A stretch of DNA of 64,000 nt from Deltaproteobacteria bacterium (GCA_016792625.1 JAEUKK010000059.1:137480-201479), one strand, 5' to 3'. Positions 35,850 through 47,532 are shown, counted from the stretch's first letter. Program-made: numbers and translations. Notes: generated by a model from the sequence alone, not told the origin.

Positions 35850-37247
35850 GTGAGCTTCTGGACCGACACCGCCATCCTCGACCTGCTCTGGCTCGGCCTC
35901 CTGCTGTTTTTCGCGCAGGTCGCCCACCAGCGCGTCCCCCTGCTGCACCGCCTCGCCTTGCCCCCGGTGCTGGTGGCGGGCGGCCTGGGCCTGCTGCTCG
36001 GCCCGGGCGGCCTGGGCCTGCTCAAGCTGCACGCGCCGGTGCTCGAGTCTATCGCCTACCACGGCCTGGGGCTCGTCTTCGTCGCGATGGGCCTGCAGCC
36101 GCCGCCGGCCGGCAAGGCCAGCGGCGACGCGCGCAGCGCAGGCTACGCGATCACCACCTTCACCGTCGCACAGGGCATTTTGGGCCTGCTCCTCGTGGGC
36201 GTCGCGAGCTTGGTGGGCCCCCATGTGCACCCTGGCGTGGGCCTGATGCTGCCGCTGGGCTTCGCTCAAGGCCCCGGCCAGGCCCTGAGCCTCGGCCGCG
36301 CCTGGGAGGAGGGGGCCGGAATGGTCTCGGGCGCCCAGGTCGGCCTCGCGATGGCGACGCAGGGCTTCTTGTGGTGCAGCTTGCTCGGCGTGGCGCTCTA
36401 CCACTGGGGTCGCCGACGGGGGTGGATGGACGCACCCTCTGCGGGCCCTGGCGCTGCGGCGCGCGCCGAAGACAGCGTGCAGGAGGGTGAAGCCGAGGCT
36501 TCCGCCGATATGGACCCATTGACCCGGACCCTCGCGCTCATCGCCGTGCTCTACCTCTCCACCTGGGGCGTCCTGCAGGCGTTGAGCGCGGCCTTGGCGG
36601 GGGCGCCGAAGATCGCCGCCTCTATCGCTGGCTTCCACTTCCTCATCGGGCTCGGCTTCGCCGTGGGCGCCCGCAGCCTGCTGCAGCGGCGGGGCGCGGC
36701 GGGCGCGCTGCACCAGCAGAGCCTCGGGCGGGTCGCCGGCGTGGCGGTCGACGTCACCGCCGCCGCGGCGATCGCCGCCGTCCGAATCGACCAGATCGCC
36801 GATCAGATGGCCATCATCGTCGTCTTCGGCACCATTTGCGCCGCGCTGACCGCGCTCGGCTGCGTCTGGCTGGGCTCGCGCGCCTTCCGCACGGCCCGCT
36901 TCGCGCACGTGCTCGTCCTCTTCGGCACGATGACCGGCACCCTGCCCACCGGCCTCGCCCTGGCCCGCCTCGCCGACCCCGGTCTGTCGGGCCCCGCGCC
37001 GCGCTCCTTCGTCGGCGGCACAACGCTGGCCGCGCTGATGGGCCTCCCGCTCATCCTCTTCGTGCTGCCCTTCGCGGTGGCCGGCTGGCCCGACGCGCAC
37101 CTCTCGCGCCTCGGCCTCACCCTCCTCCTGCTGTTCGTGTACCTTGGGCTGCTGCTGCTGGGTTGGCGTCGCCTCTCCCAGCTCGGCCCGCTTGGGGGCC
37201 CGCTGTGGGCCCCGCTGCCCGGAGCTCCCGATGCCGATGCCCGCTGA
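35850..37247 (+). CDS. Sodium/glutamate symporter-like (ESS family) transporter
   Basis: A membrane protein of 465 residues starting at GTG 35850. There are two five-helix halves split by a hydrophilic loop (about residues 190-222), the organisation of GltS/ESS proteins. MLPLGFAQGPGQALSLGRAWE is the characteristic re-entrant GxGQGxA-like loop of the first half; a second Gly/Thr-rich region, GTMTGTLPTGLALAR, is found in the second. Substrate is probably an acidic amino acid with Na+, but related dicarboxylates cannot be excluded. Its end overlaps the DUF1244 gene by 17 bases. Confidence 0.75.
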   Translation: MSFWTDTAILDLLWLGLLLFFAQVAHQRVPLLHRLALPPVLVAGGLGLLLGPGGLGLLKLHAPVLESIAYHGLGLVFVAMGLQPPPAGKASGDARSAGYAITTFTVAQGILGLLLVGVASLVGPHVHPGVGLMLPLGFAQGPGQALSLGRAWEEGAGMVSGAQVGLAMATQGFLWCSLLGVALYHWGRRRGWMDAPSAGPGAAARAEDSVQEGEAEASADMDPLTRTLALIAVLYLSTWGVLQALSAALAGAPKIAASIAGFHFLIGLGFAVGARSLLQRRGAAGALHQQSLGRVAGVAVDVTAAAAIAAVRIDQIADQMAIIVVFGTICAALTALGCVWLGSRAFRTARFAHVLVLFGTMTGTLPTGLALARLADPGLSGPAPRSFVGGTTLAALMGLPLILFVLPFAVAGWPDAHLSRLGLTLLLLFVYLGLLLLGWRRLSQLGPLGGPLWAPLPGAPDADAR

Positions 37248-37536
37248 TCCCGGCGCGCGCGACGCGCTGCAGGCCGCCGCCTTCCGCCGCCTGCTGGCCC
37301 ACCTCGAGGCGCGCCCCGAGGTCCAGAACATCGACCTGATGAACCTCGCCGGCTTCTGCCGCAACTGCTTGGGCAAGTGGCTGGCGGCGGTCGCCGACGA
37401 ACAAGGGGTCGCGCTCAGCGCAGATGAGGCGCGGGACGCCATTTACGGCATGCCCTACGCCGAGTGGAAGGCGCTGCACCAAGCACCCGCCACCGCCGCC
37501 CAGCAAGCGGCCTTCAGCAAGGCCAAGCCCCGCTGA
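37231..37536 (+). CDS. DUF1244-family protein
   Basis: A protein of 101 residues; ATG 37231 follows GGAG with a 6-nt spacing and lies inside the end of the transporter gene. PEVQNIDLMNLAGFCRNCL and the AIYGMPYAEWK segment are diagnostic of DUF1244, a small family common in proteobacteria, here with CxxC (CRNC). The function is unknown. Position suggests translation coupled to the transporter gene. Confidence 0.88.
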   Translation: MPMPADPGARDALQAAAFRRLLAHLEARPEVQNIDLMNLAGFCRNCLGKWLAAVADEQGVALSADEARDAIYGMPYAEWKALHQAPATAAQQAAFSKAKPR

Positions 37537-37617
37537 GCCACGCGGTCAGGCGGACAATTCCTGGCCGCTAGCCGGCGGCTCGGTGACAGGCCCGGCCTAG
37601 CTTGCTACGGCGCGCCC

Positions 37618-38727
37618 ATGCCCAAGCCCACACCCGCGCCCGCCGCCCCCAGCCGCCTCGACCTGCGGCCCGACCACAGCCAAGACCCCGCGCTCGACGT
37701 GCTGCTCGACTGCCTGCCCGCCTGGCCGGGCAGCAGCCCGGTGCTGGTGGTCGACGACCCGGCCGGCCTCGCCGAAGACGCCCTCAGCGGCCGGGGCATG
37801 TTGGTGACCGGCTGGCGGCGCCTCGCCCAAGGCAAACGAAAGGCCAGCCCGTGGCCCGAGGGCAGCGGTTTTGTGGCCGCCACCCTGCGCATGCCCCGCA
37901 GCAAAGAGGCGCTGGACTTCGCCCTCGACGCCATCGCCACCGTGCTCGCGCCCGGCGGCGAGGTCTTCGTCTACGGCGGCAATGACGAGGGCATCAAGTC
38001 AGTGGGCAAGCGGCTGGAGCAGGGCTGGGCCGCCGTCGAGACCCTGGATGCCCGCAAGCACAGCCGGGTCTGGCGGGCCCGCCTGCCCGAGGCACCCCCG
38101 GCGACCCACACGCTCGAAGACCACGCCCGCCGCTCGACCATCACCCTGCCCTGGGGCAGCTTCGAGCACACCGTGCTGCCCGGTGTCTTCGCCAAGGGCG
38201 GCCTCGACGACGCGAGCCTGCTGCTCTTGGCCTCGATGCCGGCGCCGGCCCCGGGCGCGGCCGTGCTCGACTTCGCCTGCGGCCCCGGCACGCTGGCCCA
38301 GGCCCTGCTGCTGCGCGAGCCCAGCCTCAAGCTGCAGCTGCTCGACGCTGACGCGCCGGCCGTTTGGTGCGCCAAGCGCAACCTTCCGGGCTGCCTCGTG
38401 GCCTGCGGCGACTCGTGGGGCGCGCTGCCCACCTACCAGCGCTACGACCTGATCGTCAGCAACCCGCCCATCCACTCAGGCAAGGCGCGCGACTACACCG
38501 TGGTCAAGCGGCTGATCGAGGGGGCCGCCGCCCGCCTGCTGCCCAAGGGCAGCCTCGTGCTCGTGGTGCAAGCCCAGGTCCCCGTCGCCGACGCCCTCAA
38601 CGAACACTTCGACCTCGTCGAGGTCATCGCCGAAGACGGCCGGTTCAAGGTCTGGCGCACGGGCCGGCTGCGCGACCGCTACCCCGAGGTGGTCGACCTC
38701 AGCCCGGCGCCGCGGGGCCGCCGGTGA
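37618..38727 (+). CDS. rsmC: rRNA guanine-N2 methyltransferase (RsmC/RlmG family)
   Basis: SAM-dependent methyltransferase that modifies G1207 of 16S rRNA (or the RlmG 23S site). 369 residues with two methyltransferase-like halves: a degenerate N-terminal one and an active C-terminal one with VLDFACGPGTLAQALL (SAM motif I) and VSNPPIHSGK (catalytic motif IV). The linker FEHTVLPGVFAKGGLDDAS is also typical. The stop overlaps the GTG start of the MazG-like gene (GTGA). Confidence 0.9.
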   Translation: MPKPTPAPAAPSRLDLRPDHSQDPALDVLLDCLPAWPGSSPVLVVDDPAGLAEDALSGRGMLVTGWRRLAQGKRKASPWPEGSGFVAATLRMPRSKEALDFALDAIATVLAPGGEVFVYGGNDEGIKSVGKRLEQGWAAVETLDARKHSRVWRARLPEAPPATHTLEDHARRSTITLPWGSFEHTVLPGVFAKGGLDDASLLLLASMPAPAPGAAVLDFACGPGTLAQALLLREPSLKLQLLDADAPAVWCAKRNLPGCLVACGDSWGALPTYQRYDLIVSNPPIHSGKARDYTVVKRLIEGAAARLLPKGSLVLVVQAQVPVADALNEHFDLVEVIAEDGRFKVWRTGRLRDRYPEVVDLSPAPRGRR

Positions 38728-39080
38728 GCGGGGCGGCGGGCTGGCCCGAGATGGTGGCGGCGGTCCAGGCCTTCCACGACAAGCACAATTTCAAGGCGCG
38801 GGGCGGCGAAGAGCTCGTCTACCGGGTCGCGCTGATGGCCGAAGAGCTCGGCGAGATCAGCGCGGCGGTGACCAAGGGCAAGCCCAAAGACGCGCTGGCC
38901 GAAGAGCTGGCCGACCTGCTCATCTTGCTCATCGGCACCGAGATCAGCGCCGGGGTCGACCTTCATGGCGCATTCTGGTCCAAGATGGATGAGCTGATGC
39001 AGCGCGAGGCCCGCACGGTCTCGGGCCGGGTGCGGGTGAGCCGTTTTGACGGCGTCCCGCCCACCGCGGGGGGAGCCTGA
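38724..39080 (+). CDS. MazG-like nucleotide pyrophosphohydrolase
   Basis: A protein of 118 residues starting at GTG 38724, coupled to rsmC. The MAEELGEISAAV...EELADLLILLIG segment carries the EExxE-x14-ExxD metal-binding pattern of all-alpha NTP pyrophosphatases (MazG/dUTPase group). It is single-domain and short, so it is a MazG-like relative rather than full MazG. Likely hydrolyses non-canonical NTPs to monophosphate; specificity cannot be told. Confidence 0.8.
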   Translation: MSGAAGWPEMVAAVQAFHDKHNFKARGGEELVYRVALMAEELGEISAAVTKGKPKDALAEELADLLILLIGTEISAGVDLHGAFWSKMDELMQREARTVSGRVRVSRFDGVPPTAGGA

Positions 39081-39129
39081 GCCCATCGACGCCAGCGCGT
39101 GGTCGCGCAGCGGGCGCGCCGGGGGAGCT

Positions 39130-39516
39130 TCAGCGGGCCGGGTCGAGGCGGAGGGTCAGGTTCTCGGTCTCGACATGACACTCACCCTTGGCCACCGTCA
39201 CCGTCTGGCTGCCCGGCGCGTAGCCGTCGACCTCGGCGGTAACGGTGATGTCGCCGGCGACCTCCCACCCGCAGACGTACTGGCTGTTGAAGGTGTCGCA
39301 GGCCGTCGCCGCGCCCCCATCCACGCTGTAGCTGACCGTCGCGCCGCTGAGGATGTTGGCCGTGGCGTCGGTCACGATGACCTGGACCGAGGCCACCGCC
39401 GAGGTGTCGCAGACCACGGCCGTGTCATCTTTGCCGGAGCAGGCGGCGAGCGCCAGGAGGGCGAGGGTGGCGGCGCGACCGACAAGCCCGGGGGCGGAGA
39501 GCGGAGCAGCGCGCAT
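39130..39516 (-). CDS. Small lipoprotein with carboxypeptidase-regulatory-like beta domain
   Basis: A protein of 128 residues; ATG 39516 lies 5 nt from GGAGG. The lipobox LALAAC is followed by SGKDD. The remaining ~95 residues resemble a transthyretin/CarboxypepD_reg fold: VQVIVTDATANILSGATVSY, ITVTAEVDGYAPGSQTVTV. It has two Cys pairs. No partner is clear; it converges on the MazG-like gene. Confidence 0.7.
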   Translation of the reverse strand: MRAAPLSAPGLVGRAATLALLALAACSGKDDTAVVCDTSAVASVQVIVTDATANILSGATVSYSVDGGAATACDTFNSQYVCGWEVAGDITVTAEVDGYAPGSQTVTVAKGECHVETENLTLRLDPAR

Positions 39517-39620
39517 GGACACCTCCTGGTCCTGCCATCATACCGACGGCGGAGCCGTTCGCGCGAGCGGCGCAGCGGCGGGTGATAGCATCGCGGAAGG
39601 TCCACCCCGAGGGGAGCGCC

Positions 39621-40118
39621 ATGCGCATCAACCCACAGCACGCCGCCCGCCTCTACTTGCACGGGCTCACCAGCCTGCACTTGCGCGAGCGCGTCGACGA
39701 CGCGCACGTCGACTGGGTGCTGCAGCGATCACCGCCGGTCGAGGTCCCGGCCGGGCACGTGGTGCTGCGGCAAGGTGATCCGGCAGACGCGGCGCTGCTG
39801 ATCGTGCACGGCGAGCTGTGCGCCACCGTGCACGCCGAGAGCGGCGAGCGTGAAGTGGGCGCCGCCGGCGCCTGGGACGTGGTGGGCGAGACCGCGCTCT
39901 TCGCGCCGACCCAGCCCCGCAGCGCCACCGTGCGCGCCGCCCGCGACAGCACCTGCCTGCGTGTGCCCCGGGCCCTGCTCGAAGAGGGCCGCGAGAACCC
40001 CGTGGTCGCCGCGATCGAGTACCACTTGCTCCACACCCTGACCCACCGGCTGCGCTCGACCAACCAAGGCATCGTCGAGGCCATGGCCGAGGGCGCGGCC
40101 CGGCGGGGTGAGGCATGA
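39621..40118 (+). CDS. Cyclic-nucleotide-binding-domain protein 1
   Basis: A protein of 165 residues; the ATG follows GGGGAG. It is little more than a CNB domain, with VVLRQGDPADAALLIVHGEL and the phosphate-binding VVGETALF-x5-RSATV. There is no DNA-binding HTH or kinase domain. The C-terminal helix HTLTHRLRSTNQGIVEAM could dimerise. Its stop overlaps the next gene's start (ATGA), so the two CNB proteins are made together. Confidence 0.8.
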   Translation: MRINPQHAARLYLHGLTSLHLRERVDDAHVDWVLQRSPPVEVPAGHVVLRQGDPADAALLIVHGELCATVHAESGEREVGAAGAWDVVGETALFAPTQPRSATVRAARDSTCLRVPRALLEEGRENPVVAAIEYHLLHTLTHRLRSTNQGIVEAMAEGAARRGEA

Positions 40119-40639
40119 GCACCGAGGCCCTGCGCGTCGGCGCCCAGACCCTGGCCGGCGCCTACCCCGAGGTGGGGGCCAACGCCGAAGAGCTGCTGAG
40201 CCTGCTGCGCGCCTGCCGCCTGCGCAGCTACGCCGAGGGCGAGGACCTCTGCGTCGAAGGTGAGCCAAGTCAGCAGCTCTACATTGTATTGGAGGGCGCG
40301 GTGCAGGTGGAGCGGGCCAACGACGGCGCGCCCATCCGCATCGAGGTGCGCGCCCCCACCCTGCTCGGCACGATGGGGATCGTCGACCGCTCGCGCCGAA
40401 CGGCGACCTGCACGGCGATCCGGGGCACGGCCCTCGCCGCGACGATGGACCGGGACGTCTTCCGCACCCTGATCCGCGGCACCGACGGCCGGGGGATCGC
40501 GCTGCGCCGCCTGATGTTGACCGTGCTCACCCGCCAGCTGATTGACGGGAACGACCGCCTGCGCACGCTGGTCGCCTCTGCCGACCGGCACGGCGAGGGT
40601 GACCCCCTGCGCAGCGCCCTGCTCCGCGCCGGGCGCTGA
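40115..40639 (+). CDS. Cyclic-nucleotide-binding-domain protein 2
   Basis: A protein of 174 residues. CNB fold with CVEGEPSQQLYIVLEGAVQVER, but the phosphate-binding segment reads LLGTMGIVDRSRRTATC rather than FGE-AL--R-A, so ligand binding may differ or be lost. The C-terminal helical tail (LMLTVLTRQLIDGNDRLRTLV) resembles its neighbour, suggesting a duplicated pair forming a heterodimer. Function is unknown. Confidence 0.78.
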   Translation: MSTEALRVGAQTLAGAYPEVGANAEELLSLLRACRLRSYAEGEDLCVEGEPSQQLYIVLEGAVQVERANDGAPIRIEVRAPTLLGTMGIVDRSRRTATCTAIRGTALAATMDRDVFRTLIRGTDGRGIALRRLMLTVLTRQLIDGNDRLRTLVASADRHGEGDPLRSALLRAGR

Positions 40640-40923
40640 GCGCCGCGGCCCGCCGCAGATTCAGGATCGGGCAGGCGCGCGCCCCGATGGACCACCGGTG
40701 CGACCGCGACCGAAGCGTCGTCCTGCACGTCAATCCGTCTTGATTTGGTTGCCCCCCCGCCCAGCAGGGGCTAGAACCCCTCCTCGCCCGCGCGCCAGGC
40801 GGGGTGGTGGCCAGACCGCGGCGGCCCGCCATCCAGCCCCCCGCCGCGCGTGGCCTGGCGGCGCCAGCGGCGCGCCCCGCACGCTCCCCCTCCCGCTCCC
40901 CTCATCCAACCAGGGACGCCTCC
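40640..40923. other. Upstream region of sdhCAB
   Basis: These 284 bases hold no gene. An AT-richer patch at 40729-40751 is the likeliest promoter site for sdhCAB, but no correctly spaced -35/-10 pair was found. Confidence 0.4.
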
Positions 40924-41613
40924 ATGACCTGGCTCAAACAGTTCCTCAGCTCCAGCATCGGGCTGAAGATCGTGATGGCCCTCTCCGGCCTCGGCCTGTT
41001 CGGGTTCGTGATCGCCCACATGCTGGGCAACCTCCAGGTCTTCCTGGGCGCCGAGAAGTTCAACGCCTACGCCGCCATGATGCAGGGCAACCCGCTGCTC
41101 TGGCCCGCGCGCATCGGCCTGCTGGGCATGATCTTCGCCCATATGGGCTCGGCGGCCGCGTTGGTGCTGCGCAGCAACAAAGCCCGCCCCACCGGCTACA
41201 AGAGCCACCAGTGGCTGAGCGGCAGCTACGCGGTGCGCACGATGCGCTTCGGCGGTCTCGTGCTGCTCGCCTTCATCGTCTACCACCTGCTGCACATGAC
41301 CGTCGGCACGGCGCACGGCGAGTTCCGGCACTGCATGTCCGACGGCGCGGGCGGGCTGACCTGCTTCGCCTACCAGAACCTGGTCAGCGGCCTCATGAAC
41401 CCTGCGGTCGCTAGCGCCTACATCGTGGCCCAGGTCGCGCTGGGCCTGCACCTCGCCCACGGCGTGTGGAGCCTCTGCCGCACCCTCGGCCTGGGCAACC
41501 CCCGCTACGACCTGCTCGCCCGGCGCGCGGCGCTGAGCTTCGGCGGCCTCATCACCGCGGGCAACTGCGCCATCGCCATCGCGATCGTCGCCGGCCTGGT
41601 CAAGCTGCCCTGA
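40924..41613 (+). CDS. sdhC: Succinate dehydrogenase cytochrome b subunit, type B
   Basis: A membrane anchor of 229 residues with five predicted helices, the single-subunit haem b type (Bacillus and Wolinella-like), not the SdhC plus SdhD pair. [22 protein letters not shown] and [11 protein letters not shown] open it; conserved His lie in [20 protein letters not shown] and LHLAHG, giving candidates for two haem ligands. First gene of sdhCAB. Confidence 0.9.
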   Translation: MTWLKQFLSSSIGLKIVMALSGLGLFGFVIAHMLGNLQVFLGAEKFNAYAAMMQGNPLLWPARIGLLGMIFAHMGSAAALVLRSNKARPTGYKSHQWLSGSYAVRTMRFGGLVLLAFIVYHLLHMTVGTAHGEFRHCMSDGAGGLTCFAYQNLVSGLMNPAVASAYIVAQVALGLHLAHGVWSLCRTLGLGNPRYDLLARRAALSFGGLITAGNCAIAIAIVAGLVKLP

Positions 41614-41710
41614 GCCCCGCGGCGGCCCGGCGGCGGCGCGCCCGCGCCCTCCCGCCCGGGTCCGCGCCCCCGCTCCCCTCCTCTCCCTCCCATCGCGGCG
41701 GAGCCCTCCC

Positions 41711-43668
<1,958 letters not shown>

Positions 43669-43669
<1 letters not shown>

Positions 43670-44421
43670 TGGACCTCACGCTGAACATCTGGCGCCAGAC
43701 CTCCAAGGACAGCGCCGGCAACTTCGAGACCTACCAGCTCAAAGACATCAACGAGCACATGAGCTTCCTCGAGATGCTCGACGTGCTCAACGAGCAGCTT
43801 GAGGGCCAGGGCAAAGAGCCCGTCGCCTTCGAGCACGACTGCCGCGAGGGCATCTGCGGCAGCTGCGGGCTGATGATCAACGGCGCGCCCCACGGCCACC
43901 TGCCGCGCACCACCACCTGCCAGCTCCACATGCGGGAGTTCAAGCACGGCGACAACATCACCATCGAGCCCTTCCGTGCCGGGGCCTTCCCCGTGCTCAA
44001 GGACCTCGTGGTGGACCGCTCGGCGCTCGACCGCATCGTGCAGGCCGGCGGCTTCATCTCGGTGCGCACCGGCTCGGCGCCCGACGCAAACGCCGTGCCC
44101 GTGCCCAAAGACGAGGCCGACCGCGCCTTTGACGCCGCGACCTGCATTGGGTGCGGCGCCTGCGTGGCGAGCTGCCCCAACGCGGCCGCCATGTTGTTCA
44201 CCGGCGCCAAGGTCACCCACCTCGGCCTGCTGCCCCAGGGCCAGCCCGAGCGCTACGACCGGGTCACCAAGATGGTCCACCAGATGGACAAAGAGGAGTT
44301 CGGTCACTGCAGCAACTTCGGCGAGTGCACCGTGGCCTGCCCCAAGGGCATCCCGCTCGACGTGATCAGCCAGATGAACCGCGACCTGCTGGTCGCGCAG
44401 CTCAAGGGCCGCAGCGCCTGA
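43669..44421 (+). CDS. sdhB: Succinate dehydrogenase iron-sulfur subunit
   Basis: Transfers electrons from SdhA to quinone. A protein of 250 residues. The [2Fe-2S] site is [20 protein letters not shown] with later TTCQL. The [4Fe-4S] and [3Fe-4S] sites are [13 protein letters not shown] and [17 protein letters not shown]. The start A is the last base of the sdhA stop. A 112-base convergent gap separates it from recR. Confidence 0.96.
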
Positions 44422-44533
44422 GCGCCTGCGCCCCGGCCGTCGGGGCCCGCCGCGCCGCACCGCCCAGTCCGCTGGGAAGGTCGGCGCGGTCGTCGTTTTG
44501 GAGGCGCGCCCGCGGTGGCTTATGCCCCGCCGC

Positions 44534-45127
44534 TCAGAGCTCGCGCCGGTGCTCGAGCGCCCGCGCGACGCTGCTGCGGTCGGCGTACTCCAGCTCGGTG
44601 CCCACGGCGATCCCGTGGGCGAGCCGGGTCACCCGCAGGCCGAGCGGCTTGATCAGGCGGGCGAGGTAGAGCGCGGTCGCGTCGCCCTCGACGTCGGGAT
44701 CGGTGGCCACGAGCACCTCGCGCGCGCCGCCGCTGAGCCGGGCGAGCAGCTGGCGCACGGTGAGCTGGTCGGGGCCCACTCCCTCCATCGGTGAGATCGC
44801 GCCGTCCAGCACATGAAAGCGCCCGCGAAACTCGCCCGAGCGCTCGATGGCGGTGATGTCTTGGGGGCGCTCGACCACGCAGATGAGGCCATCGTCGCGG
44901 TCGGGGTCGGCGCAGCGGCGGCAGGGGTCTTGGGCGGCCACATCACAGCAGACCGAGCAGCGGGTCATCGAGGCGGAGAGGGTGAGGATGGCCTGCCCCA
45001 GCTCTTCGGCGACCGCGGGCGGCTGCCGGAGCAGCCAGTAGGCGTAGCGGGCCGCCGTGCGCTCGCCGACGCCGGGCAGGCGCGAGAGCTGCACGATGCA
45101 GCGGCGGAGGGGGTCGGGCTGGGACAT
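44534..45127 (-). CDS. recR: Recombination mediator RecR
   Basis: A protein of 197 residues. A helix-hairpin-helix (LSRLPGVGERTAARYA), a C4 zinc finger (CSVC...CRRC) and a Toprim domain (VERPQDITAIE, VLVATDPDVEGDATALYLA) identify RecR, which loads RecA at gaps with RecF and RecO. It is transcribed after dnaX, with a 113-base gap. The YbaB/EbfC gene that usually sits between them is absent. Confidence 0.95.
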   Translation of the reverse strand: MSQPDPLRRCIVQLSRLPGVGERTAARYAYWLLRQPPAVAEELGQAILTLSASMTRCSVCCDVAAQDPCRRCADPDRDDGLICVVERPQDITAIERSGEFRGRFHVLDGAISPMEGVGPDQLTVRQLLARLSGGAREVLVATDPDVEGDATALYLARLIKPLGLRVTRLAHGIAVGTELEYADRSSVARALEHRREL

Positions 45128-45240
45128 GGGCCCTCAGGCGCTGCCGGTGGTCGAGCAGGGCGGCAGGAGGAGATCGAACCGCGGCGGAGGCACACGCGGC
45201 GGCGCGGTCCTAGCCCGGACCCTGGGCCCGGGCCCGCGCC

Positions 45241-47436
45241 TCAGCCCACCGGGGGCGCCGCCCGGACGAGGCGGGCCCCCAAGCGCTCAAGCAGGCGCTT
45301 GACCTTGGGCTCCCGCGGCAAGATCTCGAGCAGGGCCGCCTCGCGCGACCGCCGCTCTTCGACGAGCCGCTCGCGGCGGGTGGGCCGGCCCAGGGCCCGC
45401 TCGCGCCCGACCAGCTCGAGCGCGGCGGCGCCGGGGAAGAGCGCGTCGAGACCCTCGCGCACCCGCGGGTCGCTGAGCACCCCGCGCGCGGCGCCGAGCG
45501 CGACCGGCGTGCCGAAAGCGACGACCACCGCGCCATCCCAGGAGAGCAGGCCCGTGTCTTGGGCCAGCAGCTCGTAGCGGCGGCTGCAGGCCGACAGCCA
45601 CGACATCAACAGCATGTAGCGGTCTTCGGGGCCGAGGTCGCGGGGGGCGGTCGGCGGCGGCAAGCTGGGCCCCTCATCTTCGTCGACGAGGCCCGGATCG
45701 CCCTCAGGGGCGCCGCTCTCGTCGGCGGGGGGCGCGGCCCAGCGGGTCGGCCCCTCGTCGGGCGGGGGCGACCAGTCGGCGGCCGCGCCGCCGCCCTCGT
45801 CCTCGGAGAGCCAGGCGGGCGGCGCGTCCCAGGCGGGCGCCTCGTCCCAGGGGGCGGCCGGTGGCGCCGCGGCGGCAGGCCCCCGGCTCGGAGCGACCGC
45901 GCCCAGGCCCGGCGCACGCGGGGGGCTTGTCGGCGGGGCGGCCGAGGGTGGGCGGAAGCTCGGCCGGCCCGTGGTCGGCTCGGGCGCGCGGCTGACCGGG
46001 GGCGCGCCCGCGGGAGGAGGCGCCGGCGGGCGGAAGGCGGGCCGGCCCGTCGAGGGCTCGGCCTCGGCGGAGGGCGCCAGGGCCCGCGGCAGCGGCGGAG
46101 GGGGCGGTGAGAACACCGGCCGCGGCGCCGTGTCGACCACAACCGTGGGCGGGGCTGCAGCAGGCGCGCTGCCCGGCGCGGGCGGCAGCCAGGGGACCCG
46201 ACCCGGGGCTCTGGCAGGCTCCCCTTCGTCGTCGTCGCTCGCGGTCTTCGGGCTGGCCTTGGCCCGCGCGCCGCCCCCCGCACCGGCTTGGCGCAGGCGG
46301 CGCTCCATGTCGCCGAGGCGGTCCATGAGCTGGTCGACCGGGCGGGCGGGGCGCACGCAGACGAGCCGGGCGACGGCCATCTCGAGCACCATGCGCGGAC
46401 GGGGCGCGCGCGCGACCTGCTCTTGCACCTCGAGCATCACCTGGAAGCTGCGGACGAAGACCTCAGGCGGCACGTCGCGGGTGACGTTGACCAGCCGCTC
46501 GCGCTCATCTTCGGCCAGCTCGAGCAGGCGGGCGCCGGTGGGCGAGAGGCCGAGCACCGTGGCGTCGCGGAGCAGCTCGAGCAGCTCAGCGGTGAACTCG
46601 TTGAGATCGTAGCCATAGGCGTCGACCTGCTCGATCGCGTCGAGGCAGCGCTCAGCCTCGCCGGCCAACATGCCCTGCAGCATGCCGTAGAGCAGCGACC
46701 GGTCGACCAGGCCGAGCACGTCGGTCACCTGCTCGACGGTCAGGTCTTGGCCGGTGAACGAGATCACCCGGTCGAGCAGGCTCTGGCTGTCGCGCATCGA
46801 GCCCTCGCCCGCCCGCGCGATGAGGCGCAGGGCCTCGGGCTGGGCGCGCACGCCCTCACCTTCGCAGACCTGGGCGAGGCGCTGCACCACCGTGCCGACC
46901 GGGATGCGCTTGAAGTCAAAGCGCTGGACCCGGCTGAGGATGGTCTCGGGGATCTTCTGCGGCTCGGTGGTCGCGAAGATGAACACGACGTGGTCGGGCG
47001 GCTCTTCCAACGTCTTGAGCAGGGCGTTGAAGGCCCCGCGCGAGAGCATGTGGACCTCGTCGATGATGTAGATCTTGCGCTTGCCGCGCTGCGGAAGGTA
47101 CCGCACGCTGTCGCGCAGCTCGCGCACGTCGTCGACCGAGTTGTTGCTCGCGCCGTCGATCTCGATCACGTCGGGGCAGGCGCCGCCGCGGATCTCGACG
47201 CACATCGGGCACTGCCCGCAGGGCTCGATGCCGTCGGGCTGCTCGCAGTTGAGCGCCCGGGCGAGCACCCGCGCCGCCGAGGTCTTGCCCACGCCGCGGG
47301 CGCCGGTGAACAAGAAGGCGTGGTGCACCCGCCCGAGCCGCATCGCGTTCTGCAGCGTGCGGGTGACATGGGCTTGGCCCACGATCCCCTCGAAGGAGTC
47401 GGGGCGCCACTTGCGCGCGATGGGCTGGTAGCTCAT
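45241..47436 (-). CDS. dnaX: DNA polymerase III gamma/tau subunit
   Basis: Clamp-loader ATPase. A protein of 731 residues starting at ATG 47436, the family N-terminus MSYQPIARKWRP. Walker A GARGVGKT at 45-52, zinc Cys64, Cys73, Cys76, Cys79, Walker B IYIIDEVHML, and a C-terminal tau-like tail. Residues about 395-590 form a Pro/Ala-rich linker. No A-rich slippery run was found for frameshifting to a shorter gamma form. Confidence 0.95.
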   Translation of the reverse strand: MSYQPIARKWRPDSFEGIVGQAHVTRTLQNAMRLGRVHHAFLFTGARGVGKTSAARVLARALNCEQPDGIEPCGQCPMCVEIRGGACPDVIEIDGASNNSVDDVRELRDSVRYLPQRGKRKIYIIDEVHMLSRGAFNALLKTLEEPPDHVVFIFATTEPQKIPETILSRVQRFDFKRIPVGTVVQRLAQVCEGEGVRAQPEALRLIARAGEGSMRDSQSLLDRVISFTGQDLTVEQVTDVLGLVDRSLLYGMLQGMLAGEAERCLDAIEQVDAYGYDLNEFTAELLELLRDATVLGLSPTGARLLELAEDERERLVNVTRDVPPEVFVRSFQVMLEVQEQVARAPRPRMVLEMAVARLVCVRPARPVDQLMDRLGDMERRLRQAGAGGGARAKASPKTASDDDEGEPARAPGRVPWLPPAPGSAPAAAPPTVVVDTAPRPVFSPPPPPLPRALAPSAEAEPSTGRPAFRPPAPPPAGAPPVSRAPEPTTGRPSFRPPSAAPPTSPPRAPGLGAVAPSRGPAAAAPPAAPWDEAPAWDAPPAWLSEDEGGGAAADWSPPPDEGPTRWAAPPADESGAPEGDPGLVDEDEGPSLPPPTAPRDLGPEDRYMLLMSWLSACSRRYELLAQDTGLLSWDGAVVVAFGTPVALGAARGVLSDPRVREGLDALFPGAAALELVGRERALGRPTRRERLVEERRSREAALLEILPREPKVKRLLERLGARLVRAAPPVG

Positions 47437-47532
47437 GGGGACAATGGAACCCGCTGGCACAAACGCAGCCACCCCGCCCATCGACAACGCGAAGGGCGGG
47501 GTGAGAAGCGAGCTTTGGGGGGAGAGCTGCGC

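Noticed and set aside
40740..40777. A sigma-70 promoter (ttgatt...tagaac) upstream of sdhC
   Set aside because: The spacing is 26 bases (21 with ttggtt), outside the usual 16-18.
44422..44533. A terminator hairpin (gcccc...ggggc) between sdhB and recR
   Set aside because: The stem is only five base pairs with no T-run.
45241..47436. A programmed frameshift in dnaX
   Set aside because: No A-rich slippery heptamer followed by a stem was found; the region is GC-rich and Pro/Ala coding.
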